DNA from: an uncultured Lachnospiraceae bacterium
Lineage (GTDB): Bacteria > Bacillota > Clostridia > Lachnospirales > Lachnospiraceae
Direction of reading: 5' to 3'
NCBI GenBank assembly: GCA_947632515.1
Contig: CANRPO010000031.1
Coordinates: forward strand, 1 to 36,352
DNA length: 36,352 bases
The notes under the pieces were generated by a model, which was given only the letters and a program-made list of their open reading frames with translations, was not told the DNA's origin and ran no database searches. Made by a program: the position numbers and the translations under genes. Positions 16,009 to 24,909 of this stretch are shown one piece after another (position 1 is the first letter of the stretch; each line of letters starts with the position of its first letter).

Positions 16009-16464
16009 TCAACTTCGGCTCTGAAACAGCTTGACCACCAAAAGCACCACAAGCCCTGCGATGATCACCGGCGCAAAAAAACTGAACAGCGCGGTAGCCA
16101 GTCCGATGATCACCACCACGGCCACCGTGACGATCAGCATAATCAGCCAGCCCGGCAGCATAAAGACCCTGCCTCCGTCGGCTCTGTCGTCGTCGTCAAA
16201 CTGTACCGTCTCTTCCGCCACTTCCTCGTCATACTCCCGGTTGGAGCCGTAACTCTCGCCGGCATGTTTGTTCGCCTCGATGATACTCTTCGCAAGCAGC
16301 CTCGGATCGCCGAGCGCGGCCATGACCTCGGCCTCGCTCTTTCCCTTCCTGATCTCAGAGTCGATATATTCCTGATAATATCTCACATTCTCGGCAACCT
16401 GTCCGCTGCTCAGACCGCCCGCAAGCGCGCGCTGCAATTTTTCAACAAATTCGATTCTGTCCAT
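16009..16464 (-). CDS. DUF1700-family (HAAS domain) membrane protein
   Basis: Protein of 151 residues. The N-terminal helical region (1-65) has the DUF1700 pattern: LSSGQVAENVRYYQEYIDSE and a GDPRLLAKSII segment. An acidic linker follows, then two closely spaced membrane segments (about 101-145) ending in a basic tail. In other Firmicutes such proteins pair with a PadR-type regulator and act in envelope stress sensing; no PadR gene is next to this one. The start ATG lies about 37 bases downstream of the upstream gene's stop, so both are probably co-transcribed. Confidence 0.85.
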   Translation of the reverse strand: MDRIEFVEKLQRALAGGLSSGQVAENVRYYQEYIDSEIRKGKSEAEVMAALGDPRLLAKSIIEANKHAGESYGSNREYDEEVAEETVQFDDDDRADGGRVFMLPGWLIMLIVTVAVVVIIGLATALFSFFAPVIIAGLVVLLVVKLFQSRS

Positions 16465-16501
16465 ATCGCTGTCCTATCCGCCGTTCCCGTATCTTATCCC
16501 G

Positions 16502-16891
16502 CTACATCTGATCCATGCCGAAACCGTCCTGCCACTTGCGCGAGGGCTGCTCCGGCCCTCTTCTCAGTTTCGCCATGGCGTCGAAAGCGTCCAACGCCAT
16601 CTCTTCCTTATTACACGCCGCCGTATTCTTGCCCGAGTCCTGTTTGATATTGTATCTGTCGATCTGCTGCACATACAGATCCGTCATGGAATAGCCGTTC
16701 GCTTTCATCTTATCCAAAAAGGCATGATGATGCAGATAGTGTGCAAATTCCGCAAACAATTCCTCGTCTTCCAGCATAAAACTCCACAGCCCGTCGCCCC
16801 AAAGCGCGCTTTTTCCCGTATACGCGCACAGTTTCTGCAGGCCGTCATAAACCGCCACGCGGTTTCCGTCATAGATCACCCAGGATTCCAT
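16502..16891 (-). CDS. Hypothetical cytosolic protein
   Basis: Protein of 129 residues starting MESWVIYDGNRVAVY. The ATG is chosen because AAGGAG lies 12 bases upstream; the frame extends ten codons further (to 16921) without a good site. It is soluble, aromatic-rich in the first half (ALWGDGLWSFM) with a His-rich HYLHHHAFLDKM segment near residue 55, then a charged tail. No domain is recognised. It appears to be the first gene of a two-gene unit with DUF1700. Confidence 0.65.
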   Translation of the reverse strand: MESWVIYDGNRVAVYDGLQKLCAYTGKSALWGDGLWSFMLEDEELFAEFAHYLHHHAFLDKMKANGYSMTDLYVQQIDRYNIKQDSGKNTAACNKEEMALDAFDAMAKLRRGPEQPSRKWQDGFGMDQM

Positions 16892-16995
16892 AGCACCTAC
16901 GCTCTCCTTCTTCGCATTCATCCGACGCTATCAGTTTACCACACATTTCATTTTTTTACCATATCGGCAGGAAATCAAGCGCGGGCATGGCGAGC

Positions 16996-17027
16996 ATAAA
17001 AGAGACAGCCGCAAACCGGCTGTCTCT
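16996..17027 (-). terminator. Terminator of the sugar ABC transporter operon
   Basis: On the minus strand AGAGACAGCC and GGCTGTCTCT form a 10-bp stem with a short loop, followed by U residues. It lies about 35 bases after the last permease stop. Confidence 0.85.
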
Positions 17028-17061
17028 CTGCTCTTACCTTATCAATCTATTGTTCCGCGCC

Positions 17062-17928
17062 TTACTCCTTCACGCCGCCCAGAGCTACACCTGCAATGAT
17101 GTACTTGGAGAGGATGAAGTACACGATAAAGATGGGCATGATCGTCACTACCAGACCCGCATAGATAATACCGTGGTCGGAACGGAAACGCTCGCCTCGC
17201 ATCTGCTGTACGAACATCGGCAGCGTGAACTTCACCTGACTTGTCAGCAGCATGGAAGGCGTATAGAAGTTGTTCCATGAACCGATGAAGGCGAAGATGC
17301 ACTGCGTCGCAACCGCGGGTTTCATCAGCGGCATCGCGATCGTATTGAAGGTTCTGAACTCGCCGGAGCCGTCGATCCTGGCGGAATCCAATATCTCAAG
17401 CGGCAGAGCGCTGATCATGTACTGTCTCATGAAGAATACCGTCGCGGGCGCAGCCACTGCCGGAACGATCAGCGGCAGATAGGTGTTCGTCCAATGGAGC
17501 TGTGCCATGAAACGGAAGAAACCGATAGAGGAAACCTGTACCGGGATCATCATGATCGCCATGATGAAAGCCCACGCGAAGTTCGCGCCCTTGAACTTGT
17601 ATGCGGTCACGCCGTAAGCCGTCATCGTAGAGAAATATACCGACAGTATTGTGGAACCCGCCGCGATGATCAGACTGTTTCCCATGTAACGCCAGATCGA
17701 CGCCTGCTCAGCGGCCTGTTTCAGCAGATTCTGCCAGTTTGTCATAAAGTGGGTGGACGGAATCAGCGTAAAGCTGGACTGAATCGCCACACTGGTCCTC
17801 GTCGCATTGACAATCATGATCCAGAAGGGGATCAAACTCAACAGACAGAGAAAGATACAGATTGCGTTGCGGATGATCTGCTGGATCATGATACTTGCGT
17901 GCAGTCCGCCGTCTTTTTCTTTATTCAT
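17062..17928 (-). CDS. Carbohydrate ABC transporter permease, MalG type
   Basis: Inner-membrane permease of 288 residues with six predicted membrane segments. The cytoplasmic EAA loop, ILDSARIDGSGEFRTFNTIA followed by MPLMKP, contacts the ATPase. The ATG (MNKEKDGGLHAS) lies one base after the TGA of the partner permease, with a GGGGGC ribosome site inside that gene's last codons, so the two are translationally coupled. The frame continues upstream but only inside the partner gene. Location beside a cellobiose phosphorylase and a LacI regulator suggests cellobiose or cello-oligosaccharide uptake. No ATPase gene is present in this locus. Confidence 0.93.
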   Translation of the reverse strand: MNKEKDGGLHASIMIQQIIRNAICIFLCLLSLIPFWIMIVNATRTSVAIQSSFTLIPSTHFMTNWQNLLKQAAEQASIWRYMGNSLIIAAGSTILSVYFSTMTAYGVTAYKFKGANFAWAFIMAIMMIPVQVSSIGFFRFMAQLHWTNTYLPLIVPAVAAPATVFFMRQYMISALPLEILDSARIDGSGEFRTFNTIAMPLMKPAVATQCIFAFIGSWNNFYTPSMLLTSQVKFTLPMFVQQMRGERFRSDHGIIYAGLVVTIMPIFIVYFILSKYIIAGVALGGVKE

Positions 17929-17929
17929 A

Positions 17930-18940
17930 TCAGTTAGCCCCCTTTCTTGCTTTCTGTGCAGCCTTGATCGCCTTCTTCTCCTTGATCGCGTCCTTATCAC
18001 GCATGATATAGAACAGGACAAGCGAGAAGAACAAGGTCACTACAAACAGCACCAGAGATGCCGCGCTGGCCTTACCCATCTGTCTGGAACCTGTGAAGGC
18101 AAGTTCTCGAATATACATCGTGATGGTCCGCGTCGTGTAATCCGGATCGCCGTAACCGCTGGTGGTGAGCAGTTTCGGAATATCGTACATCTGCAGGCCG
18201 CCGATCGCGGAGTTTACCAGCGTAAAGAGCAATATCGGACGCAGCAGCGGCAGCGTCACACTCTTAAAGATCTCCCAGCTTGTAGCGCCGTCCACTCTGG
18301 CCGCCTCGAAAAGCGAAGGACTGATGCCCAGCACGCCCGCCGTCAGGACGATCATCGTGTTGCCGTACCACATCCAGAAGTTGATAAAGGAAATGATGCC
18401 TCTCGTCGCCCACTTGGTCGCCAGGAACTGATAGGGCTGGGCCCAGATACCCGAATTGACAAAAAGCTGGTTAATCGGGCCGTTCGGATAGTCGAACAGT
18501 TTGTAGAACAGAACGGAGATCGTCGCAGCCGTAATGATGTTCGGCATAAATACGAGAACCTTGTACGCGCCCTGCGCCTTGATCTTCACTCTCGTGTCAG
18601 TGAACCATACTGCCAAAAGCAGCGCCAGCAAAATCTGCGGCGCGAAGTTCAGGAACCACATGATCAGCGTGTTGCCCAATGCGCGGAACGTGTATGTATC
18701 GAAATAGGTCCCCTCCGCGCTCTTAAAGATCGTCGCAAAGTTTGCCACACCGTTAAAGGTAGGTCCTATTTCCGTGTTCCACATGGTGTCATAGTAGTTC
18801 TCACAGAATGCCAGCCCAATCGTATAGATCAGCGGCCACAACTGGAAAATCGCAAAGATAATAAAAAACGGTGCTATGAAGTAGTACCCGTAGCGGCCGT
18901 ATTCTACTGTCTTGTGCTTGGTAGTGTTACTCTTCGCCAT
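17930..18940 (-). CDS. Carbohydrate ABC transporter permease, MalF type
   Basis: Permease of 336 residues with an N-terminal membrane segment starting near residue 25 and an EAA motif FEAARVDGATSWEIFKSVTL. The ATG (MAKSNTTKHK) has AAGGA nine bases upstream; 24 further codons of open frame lie upstream without support. It forms the heterodimeric channel with the MalG-type protein encoded next. It is separated from the solute-binding protein gene by about 280 bases containing four stable hairpins, which probably set different expression levels of the two parts of the operon. Confidence 0.93.
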   Translation of the reverse strand: MAKSNTTKHKTVEYGRYGYYFIAPFFIIFAIFQLWPLIYTIGLAFCENYYDTMWNTEIGPTFNGVANFATIFKSAEGTYFDTYTFRALGNTLIMWFLNFAPQILLALLLAVWFTDTRVKIKAQGAYKVLVFMPNIITAATISVLFYKLFDYPNGPINQLFVNSGIWAQPYQFLATKWATRGIISFINFWMWYGNTMIVLTAGVLGISPSLFEAARVDGATSWEIFKSVTLPLLRPILLFTLVNSAIGGLQMYDIPKLLTTSGYGDPDYTTRTITMYIRELAFTGSRQMGKASAASLVLFVVTLFFSLVLFYIMRDKDAIKEKKAIKAAQKARKGAN

Positions 18941-19011
18941 CTCTCCACATCCTTCTCTTTTATTTTTTTCGCTGGTCTCCCGGTCTTCTGCCGCAGGCTG
19001 CGCCGCAGGCA

Positions 19012-19182
19012 TTTGAGAGTCCTCCGCAGAACACTCTCAAACGACCGCGCCGCGGAGTAAATCGCTTCGCGATTAACTCCAGAGAATCCCTACGGGATTC
19101 TCCCAGGTTTTCCCGGAATAATTGATGTTTCCTGCTGATATGATAATATGATAATCTGTACCGGCTGTAACCAGCCGGTACA
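19012..19182 (-). repeat. Four consecutive hairpins between binding protein and permease genes
   Basis: Inverted repeats lie at 19012-19041 (TTTGAGAGT arms), 19054-19080 (GGAGTAAATCGC arms), 19082-19102 (GAGAATCCC arms, short loop) and 19157-19182 (perfect 11-bp TGTACCGGCTG arms). None has a strong U-run. They probably stabilise the upstream mRNA or partly terminate it, giving more binding protein than permease. Confidence 0.65.
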
Positions 19183-19219
19183 GAATTGTCATTTCTTATG
19201 GATCGTTTCTCACTGTCGA

Positions 19220-20641
19220 TTACTCGATCGTCAGGCTCGGATAAGCCTCCGCTACTGCAGCCTTGAAGTCTGCGATAGCCGTCTCTTTATCCTTGTTGCC
19301 CAGAGAGTACTCTGTGATCTGCGTACCGAGCAACTCGTTGATCTTCTGATCGTAAGCGCTCATGAAGGATACGTCTACCTGATCGGCAAGAGGAGAGAAT
19401 ACTGCGATGAAGTCCTGACCGCCAAGGAAGTCGTATGCGCCTGCGCCCTCGTCGGAAAGCGTCTGCATAGCCGTCTTGTTGTTGACATAGTCAAGCGTCT
19501 CGCGGGACATCTCTGTCATGATCTCTGTATCGCAGCAGAGAGTCTTCATAATCTCGCCTGCCGCTGCAGGATCAGAGCAGCCGGCCGTTGCGCCAAGCCA
19601 TGTGCCGCCCCAGTAGTAAGGCATCGGGCCCTGGCACATATTCCAAAGACCGAATGTACCCTCGCCTACCTTCTCGCCGCCGCAGTTAGCCTTGATCGTC
19701 CAGTGCAGGAACCATGTGCATCCGAAGTAGCCGAATACAGCGTCCGTAGAAGGACCTGCGTTCCACTCGTCCGTCCATGTGGTGGTATGGCAGCTCAGGT
19801 CTTCCTGTTCAAGCGTCTTAACCATATCCATATACTGCTCCATCATGGGATCCATGCGGAATACGCCGTTGTCGTCTACCCAAGGATTCTCCATATTGGA
19901 ACGGAATACTTCCTGCAGATCGCCGTTGGAAGAAAGGATCTTCGTCTCGCCGTTGGATTTCTCTTTGATCTCCCTAGCGGTCGCTACAAAATCATCCCAA
20001 GTGCTGATCTTAGCCTGCATCTCCTCAGGGCTCTTTACGCCCAGAAGGTTCTCGGCAAGGTCTGTTCTGTACATGAATGCGCCGGGGCAAGCCTGCCAGG
20101 AAAGACCCTTCAGGGAACCGTTTCTCTTATCGGTCGCAACATCGATCGTGTAAGGATACATCTCTGCAAGATCCGCATCCGTGATACCCAGATCCGTAAC
20201 AGGCAGTGTCTGATCGGAGTTGGTGTACTTCATGATGTAAGCCGCCTCGAAAGCGATGATGTCCGGATAATCCGGGGAATCGGGTGTCTGCAGTAACTGG
20301 TCGATCTTCTCCTGGTAGATAGCGGAATCGCCGACGTTTACATACTCAATCCTGTCGAGCAGTTCCGGCTTATCCTTCAGTACCAACTGCAGTCTCTCCT
20401 GCAGCTCTGTGTTCCAGGAATAAACGTAGAGCTTGTCGCCTGATGCAGCCGTGTCAGCGGGCGCCTCTGCCTCTGTGCTTGTGTCAGCGGGCGCCTCCGC
20501 CTCTGTGCTTGTATCAGCGGGTGCCTCCGTGCTTGTGTCAGCGGGTGCCGTTGACCCCCCCCCATCGTTGCCGCCGCAGCCTACAAGTACGCTTGCGAGC
20601 ATTGCAGATGAGAGAAGTACGCTAAGTAACTTTTTTTTCAT
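19220..20641 (-). CDS. Sugar ABC transporter solute-binding lipoprotein
   Basis: Family 1 extracellular solute-binding protein of 473 residues, anchored outside the membrane by lipidated Cys22 (LVGC). After the lipobox there is a G9 tract encoding Gly27-29, then an Ala/Pro/Thr/Glu linker made of tandem PADTSTEA or PADTSTEAEA repeats (residues 33-64), then the ligand-binding domain starting LYVYSWNTELQERL. The ATG has GGAGG nine bases upstream. It is the first transporter gene, downstream of the LacI gene on the same strand. A cellobiose or cello-oligosaccharide ligand is inferred from the phosphorylase. Slippage in the G9 tract would abolish the protein. Confidence 0.92.
   Translation of the reverse strand: MKKKLLSVLLSSAMLASVLVGCGGNDGGGSTAPADTSTEAPADTSTEAEAPADTSTEAEAPADTAASGDKLYVYSWNTELQERLQLVLKDKPELLDRIEYVNVGDSAIYQEKIDQLLQTPDSPDYPDIIAFEAAYIMKYTNSDQTLPVTDLGITDADLAEMYPYTIDVATDKRNGSLKGLSWQACPGAFMYRTDLAENLLGVKSPEEMQAKISTWDDFVATAREIKEKSNGETKILSSNGDLQEVFRSNMENPWVDDNGVFRMDPMMEQYMDMVKTLEQEDLSCHTTTWTDEWNAGPSTDAVFGYFGCTWFLHWTIKANCGGEKVGEGTFGLWNMCQGPMPYYWGGTWLGATAGCSDPAAAGEIMKTLCCDTEIMTEMSRETLDYVNNKTAMQTLSDEGAGAYDFLGGQDFIAVFSPLADQVDVSFMSAYDQKINELLGTQITEYSLGNKDKETAIADFKAAVAEAYPSLTIE
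20455..20563 (-). repeat. In-frame linker repeats plus G9 tract in the binding-protein gene
   Basis: On the plus-strand reading, TGTGTCAGCGGGCGCCTC-type units recur four times, encoding the PADTSTEA linker. A C9 run (20555-20563; G9 in the coding strand) sits just upstream of them in the gene. Both are slip-prone. The linker repeats change length in frame; the G9 tract does not. Confidence 0.7.
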
Positions 20642-20769
20642 TACTCAAATCCTCCCTTTGATAAATAAAATAATGTAATAGTTACATTGCATTTATCTTC
20701 ACACCGGTCTCCCGGTATAAATGCCGTCATAACGCCTCTCTGTAAGATATAAGATAAGAGAGGAACGGT

Positions 20770-21780
20770 CTATATCTTTGCGACCGAATTGCCTACATAG
20801 ACTTCGCCCTCCACGACGATCTGCTCGATTAACGTGGTCTTGGGCTGTTCGATCAGGCTGATGACCTTCTCCGCCGCCTTCCTGCCAAGCTGATAAGTGT
20901 CCTGCCTGAGCGTCGTCAGCTTCGGCTCGATGTGCCTCGCAATACGGATGCCGTCAAATCCGGCCACCGAAATATCCTCCGGCACGCGGAGACCTCTCTC
21001 CCTGATCGCGTTGATCCCGCCGTAACATGCGAAGTCGTCGGGATATAAGATGCAGGTCGGTCTTTTCTTCAGATCAAGAAGTTTCTCCGTCTCGGCGTAA
21101 GCCCCCTTCGTATCACGGTAGGCGGCCTGTCGTATGTACTCGTCCGGGACGTCCAGACCCAGCTCCGCGACCGTCTTGTAAAAAGACGCCAGCCTGCGCT
21201 GTGTGACAGAAGATTCCACGCCATGGATATAGGCGATCCTGCGGTGCCCCATATCGTATATGTAATGCAGCAGATCGCGCATCCCCTTGACATTGTCCGA
21301 CATAATCGCGCAGGTGTTGTTGAACAGATGATCGATCGTGACCGTGGGGATGTCGCTGTTGACTAACTCCAGCACTTCGGGGTCCCGGAAATTGACACAC
21401 ACGATAACGACGCCGTCAAAGCCTCTGTATCTGCAATGTTCCAGATACGACATCCTGTTCGGCCTGGTCCGGCAGCTATTGATAAAGGTGATGTCGTAGC
21501 CCCGCTCCTCCGCAGCGCTTTTCAGACTGTCAAGTACGCACGCAAAATAGTCATGTGTCAGGCCGCTGTGGTCGTCATCCTCAAAAAGCACTCCCAGATT
21601 CTGTGTGCGGTTCGTCTTCAGCGCCTTCGCCGCCGAGTTGGGGAAATACCCCATCTGTTTGGCAACCTCCCGGATACGCCTCTTCGTCTCCGCTCCGATG
21701 TCTTCATGGTCATTCAGTGCTTTGCTTACAGTTGCAACGGAAACGCCACATGCTACCGAAATATCTTTCATCGATACCAT
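20770..21780 (-). CDS. LacI-family transcriptional regulator
   Basis: Repressor of 336 residues. The helix-turn-helix occupies residues 1-25 (MVSMKDISVACGVSVATVSK), followed by the hinge helix PNSAAKALKT, and a periplasmic-binding-protein-like effector domain (NLGVLFEDDD, then DGVVIVCVN, DISVAGFDGI and TLRQDTYQLGRKA). The start at MVSMKD fits the family; an ATG three codons later is an alternative, and the 24-codon upstream extension is rejected. Three clear operator-like sites and one partial copy lie in the intergenic region to the divergent cellobiose phosphorylase gene. It is predicted to repress that gene and perhaps itself and the transporter, with cellobiose or a derivative as inducer (inference). 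Confidence 0.93.
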   Translation of the reverse strand: MVSMKDISVACGVSVATVSKALNDHEDIGAETKRRIREVAKQMGYFPNSAAKALKTNRTQNLGVLFEDDDHSGLTHDYFACVLDSLKSAAEERGYDITFINSCRTRPNRMSYLEHCRYRGFDGVVIVCVNFRDPEVLELVNSDIPTVTIDHLFNNTCAIMSDNVKGMRDLLHYIYDMGHRRIAYIHGVESSVTQRRLASFYKTVAELGLDVPDEYIRQAAYRDTKGAYAETEKLLDLKKRPTCILYPDDFACYGGINAIRERGLRVPEDISVAGFDGIRIARHIEPKLTTLRQDTYQLGRKAAEKVISLIEQPKTTLIEQIVVEGEVYVGNSVAKI

Positions 21781-21855
21781 ATTGTACTGTAAGCTCCCTG
21801 TCTCTACATTACATCTGTGCCGTCTCCGCATAACGGAAAATCGGCCGTGCACTTC

Positions 21856-21870
21856 TTAATCGTTTTCGTA
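21856..21870. promoter_or_regulatory. LacI operator-like site 1
   Basis: TTAATCGTTTTCGTA, 76 bases upstream of the lacI-type start. It shares the core with two further copies at 22030 and 22186, all in the same orientation. Confidence 0.6.
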
Positions 21871-22029
21871 TTATCAGTCTACATCAATTTTAATATTTTT
21901 GCAAGCCAATTTTGATTTTCTTTGTTCAAAATATCTATTTTTGTCTAATTTTCACAGAACCGACCATTGTGTTTTCACTGTTTCTTACAAATTTATTTAC
22001 AATTTATTCATATTTTGCCCGAAATCAAT

Positions 22030-22044
22030 TTAAACGTTTTCGTA
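22030..22044. promoter_or_regulatory. LacI operator-like site 2
   Basis: TTAAACGTTTTCGTA, upstream of the phosphorylase promoter. The AAACGTTT core is palindromic as expected for a LacI-family operator. The surrounding 200 bases are strongly AT-rich with no other gene. Confidence 0.6.
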
Positions 22045-22123
22045 ATATTTTACAACTCTCTAAACAATTCCGGACCGCCTGGGGAAATTTTTGGATTTTC
22101 CTGCATTCCCGCCATATTTCTGA

Positions 22124-22152
22124 TTGCATTTACGCGCTTGATTCTGTATAAT
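22124..22152 (+). promoter_or_regulatory. Promoter of cellobiose phosphorylase
   Basis: TTGCAT (22124-22129) and TATAAT (22147-22152), spaced 17 bases. The start is expected near 22159, leaving operator 3 inside the leader, where bound repressor would block transcription. Confidence 0.7.
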
Positions 22153-22185
22153 TGCATTATCATCATGTACGGTTTGACACTTCAC

Positions 22186-22219
22186 TTAATCGTTTTCGTT
22201 TTCACCTATCGTTTTTGTT
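22186..22219. promoter_or_regulatory. LacI operator-like site 3 and partial copy
   Basis: TTAATCGTTTTCGTT (22186-22200) is followed by a weaker TATCGTTTTTGTT (22207-22219). It lies just downstream of the predicted transcription start of the phosphorylase gene. Confidence 0.6.
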
Positions 22220-22255
22220 TTTCAATTTTATCATGAAGAAAAGGAGAATATGACT

Positions 22256-24691
22256 ATGAAATTCGGTTACTTCGACGACGCCAATCGCGAGTATGTCATC
22301 ACCACACCCAGGACGCCTCTGCCGTGGATCAACTATCTGGGCTGCAACGAGTTCTTCACGCTGATCTCGAACACCTGCGGCGGCTATACCTTCTACAAGG
22401 ACGCCAAGCTGCTGCGCATGACCCGCTACCGCTACAACGACGTCCCGAACGACATCAACGGCAAATACTTCTATATTAAAGAAGGAGACACGGTGTGGAA
22501 CCCCGGCTGGAAACCCACCCAGACCGATCTGGATTCCTACGAGTGCCGCCACGGTATCGGTTACAGCCGTTTCACAGGCGTAAAGAACGAGCTGGAGGCC
22601 TCCGTGCTCACCTTCGTTCCCATGAACGACAACTGCGAGATCAGCCAGGTCAGGCTGACCAACAAGAGCGGCGCCTCCAAGACGGTATCTCTCTTCTCCT
22701 ATGTAGAGTGGTGCCTCTGGAACGCGGACGACGACTCCCGCAACTTCCAGCGCAACCTGAGCACAGGCGAGGTGGAGGTGATCGGTTCCACCATCTATCA
22801 CAAGACCGAGTACAGAGAGCGGCGCAACCACTACGCGATCTACTCCGTCAACACCCCGGTGGACGGTTTCGACACCAGCCGCGACGCCTTCCTGGGCGCA
22901 TACCGCTACGCGGCGAACCCCGAAGTCGTGGAGAAGGGACAGGCGACGAACTCTATCGCCAGCGGCTGGTCGCCCATCGCCTCCCACCAGATCAACATGA
23001 CGCTGGCTCCCGGCGAGACGAGATCCTTCGTCTTCGTGCTGGGCTACATCGAGAATCCCGAGGACGACAAGTGGGAGTCTCCCGGCGTCATCAACAAAAA
23101 GCCCGCGAACGCGATGCTGGCGAAGTATCAGACCGACGCCGACGTGGAGAAGGCTTTCGCCGAGCTGCATACCTACTGGAACGATCTGCTGTCCAAGTAC
23201 ACGGTGAAATCCTCCAACGAGAAAGTGGACCGCATGGTCAATATCTGGAACCAGTACCAGTGTATGGTGACGTTCAACATGTCCCGCTCCGCCTCCTACT
23301 ACGAGTCGGGCATCGGACGAGGCATGGGATTCAGAGATTCCTGTCAGGATCTGCTGGGTTTCGTGCACCTGATCCCCGACCGCGCAAGACAGCGTATCAT
23401 CGACATTGCCTCCACGCAATTTGAGGACGGCAGCGCCTACCATCAGTACCAGCCCCTCACGAAGAAGGGCAACTCCGACATCGGCAGCGGTTTCAACGAC
23501 GACCCGCTGTGGCTGATCGCCGGGACATCCGCCTATGTGCGCGAGAGCGGCGACACGTCGATCCTGACGGAGGCCGTTCCCTTCGACAATGACATGAGCA
23601 AGGCTGCGCCTCTCATGAACCACCTGAAACGCTCCTTCGACTATATCGTGAACCACAAAGGCCCTCACGATCTGCCGCTGATCGGGCGCGCGGACTGGAA
23701 CGACTGCCTGAACCTGAACTGTTTCTCGGAGCACCCCGGCGAGTCCTTCCAGACCTTCGGCCCCTCCGAAGGCCCTGTTGCGGAGTCCGTTTTCATTGCG
23801 GGCATGTTCGTCAAATACGGCGAAGAGTACGCGCAGCTCTGCGAGCTGATGGGAGATCAGGCCGAGGCTGCCTACGCCCGCGCGGAAGTGCAGAAGATGT
23901 ACGACGCGGTGCTGAAGGACGGCTGGGACGGCGAATGGTTCGTCCGCGCCTACGACGCCTACGGCAAGAAGATCGGTTCCAAGGAGTGCGACGAGGGCCA
24001 GATCTACATTGAATCCAACGGTTTCTGCCCTCTGGCGGGCATCGGCGTGAAGGAAGGGCTTGCCGAGAAGGCGCTGGATTCCGTCAAGGAGAGGCTGGAC
24101 ACCCAATACGGCGTTATGATCCTGCAGCCCGCTTACACCAGATACCATCTGGAACTGGGCGAGATCTCCTCCTATCCGCCCGGATATAAGGAGAACGCCG
24201 GGATCTTCTGTCACAACAACCCCTGGGTCTCCATCGCCGAGACGGTCATCGGACGCGGTGACAGAGCCTTTGAGATCTACAAAAAAACCTGCCCCGCCTA
24301 TGTGGAGGAGTTCAGCGAGATCCACAGGACAGAGCCTTATGTCTATTCCCAGATGGTGGCGGGCCGCGACGCGAAATTCCACGGCGAGGCGAAGAACAGC
24401 TGGCTGACAGGTACGGCGGCCTGGACTTTCGTCAATGTGTCCCAGCATATTCTCGGCGTTTACCCGACCCACAAGGGTCTGAGCATCGATCCCTGCGTGC
24501 CGAAGGGCTTTGGCGATTTCGAGCTGACGAGGAAATTCCGCGAGGGCACCTACAACATCAAGGTCGTCAATCCCGACAACGTGGAGAAGGGCGTCAAGTC
24601 CATCACCGTGGACGGGCAGACGCTCTCCGGCTGCGTCGTTCCCTATGAGAAAGGCAAGACGCACTACGACGTTGTGGTGACGATGGGCTGA
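22256..24691 (+). CDS. Cellobiose phosphorylase (GH94)
   Basis: Cytosolic enzyme of 811 residues, the usual length. It phosphorolyses cellobiose to alpha-glucose-1-phosphate and glucose, saving one ATP per disaccharide. The N-terminus [20 protein letters not shown] and the segments [15 protein letters not shown] and [11 protein letters not shown] match known clostridial cellobiose phosphorylases closely. The catalytic Asp is in [12 protein letters not shown]. The ATG at 22256 is preferred over 22250 because AAGGAG then lies nine bases upstream and the protein starts as in the family. It has its own promoter with LacI-type sites and a strong terminator. The ABC transporter for its substrate lies across the divergent regulator. 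Related GH94 enzymes act on cellodextrins or chitobiose; cellobiose is favoured by sequence. Confidence 0.93.
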   Translation: MKFGYFDDANREYVITTPRTPLPWINYLGCNEFFTLISNTCGGYTFYKDAKLLRMTRYRYNDVPNDINGKYFYIKEGDTVWNPGWKPTQTDLDSYECRHGIGYSRFTGVKNELEASVLTFVPMNDNCEISQVRLTNKSGASKTVSLFSYVEWCLWNADDDSRNFQRNLSTGEVEVIGSTIYHKTEYRERRNHYAIYSVNTPVDGFDTSRDAFLGAYRYAANPEVVEKGQATNSIASGWSPIASHQINMTLAPGETRSFVFVLGYIENPEDDKWESPGVINKKPANAMLAKYQTDADVEKAFAELHTYWNDLLSKYTVKSSNEKVDRMVNIWNQYQCMVTFNMSRSASYYESGIGRGMGFRDSCQDLLGFVHLIPDRARQRIIDIASTQFEDGSAYHQYQPLTKKGNSDIGSGFNDDPLWLIAGTSAYVRESGDTSILTEAVPFDNDMSKAAPLMNHLKRSFDYIVNHKGPHDLPLIGRADWNDCLNLNCFSEHPGESFQTFGPSEGPVAESVFIAGMFVKYGEEYAQLCELMGDQAEAAYARAEVQKMYDAVLKDGWDGEWFVRAYDAYGKKIGSKECDEGQIYIESNGFCPLAGIGVKEGLAEKALDSVKERLDTQYGVMILQPAYTRYHLELGEISSYPPGYKENAGIFCHNNPWVSIAETVIGRGDRAFEIYKKTCPAYVEEFSEIHRTEPYVYSQMVAGRDAKFHGEAKNSWLTGTAAWTFVNVSQHILGVYPTHKGLSIDPCVPKGFGDFELTRKFREGTYNIKVVNPDNVEKGVKSITVDGQTLSGCVVPYEKGKTHYDVVVTMG

Positions 24692-24758
24692 CAGAACCGG
24701 CCCGCTGCGGCGGCGCGCAATACGCAGCGACCGAACCGCGACAACAAGCAGTGAAAAG

Positions 24759-24792
24759 ATCCGCATACATGATATTGTATGCGGATTTTTTG
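24759..24792 (+). terminator. Terminator of cellobiose phosphorylase
   Basis: ATCCGCATACA and TGTATGCGGAT form a perfect 11-bp stem with a six-base loop, followed by a T6 run. Confidence 0.9.
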
Positions 24793-24909
24793 TTGCCACT
24801 AGTTTGGTCAAAAGCCTTGTTTTTGTTCGGAAATTGTGACAAAATATGTTTTACCGAACTCTAACCATGGGTTATAGTTTTATGTAAATTGCAGGAGCGT
24901 TTTCACAGC

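Noticed and set aside
17807..19060. 417-codon plus-strand frame
   Set aside because: Antisense to the two ABC permease genes; composition is Arg/His-rich, as expected for a shadow.
22202..24811. 869-codon open frame on the minus strand
   Set aside because: It is the antisense shadow of cellobiose phosphorylase, caused by GC-rich codon use; its sequence has no family features and it lacks a ribosome site.
24889..24909. TTG start of the MerR gene
   Set aside because: It overlaps the AGGAG ribosome site; the ATG at 24910 gives the family-like N-terminus.
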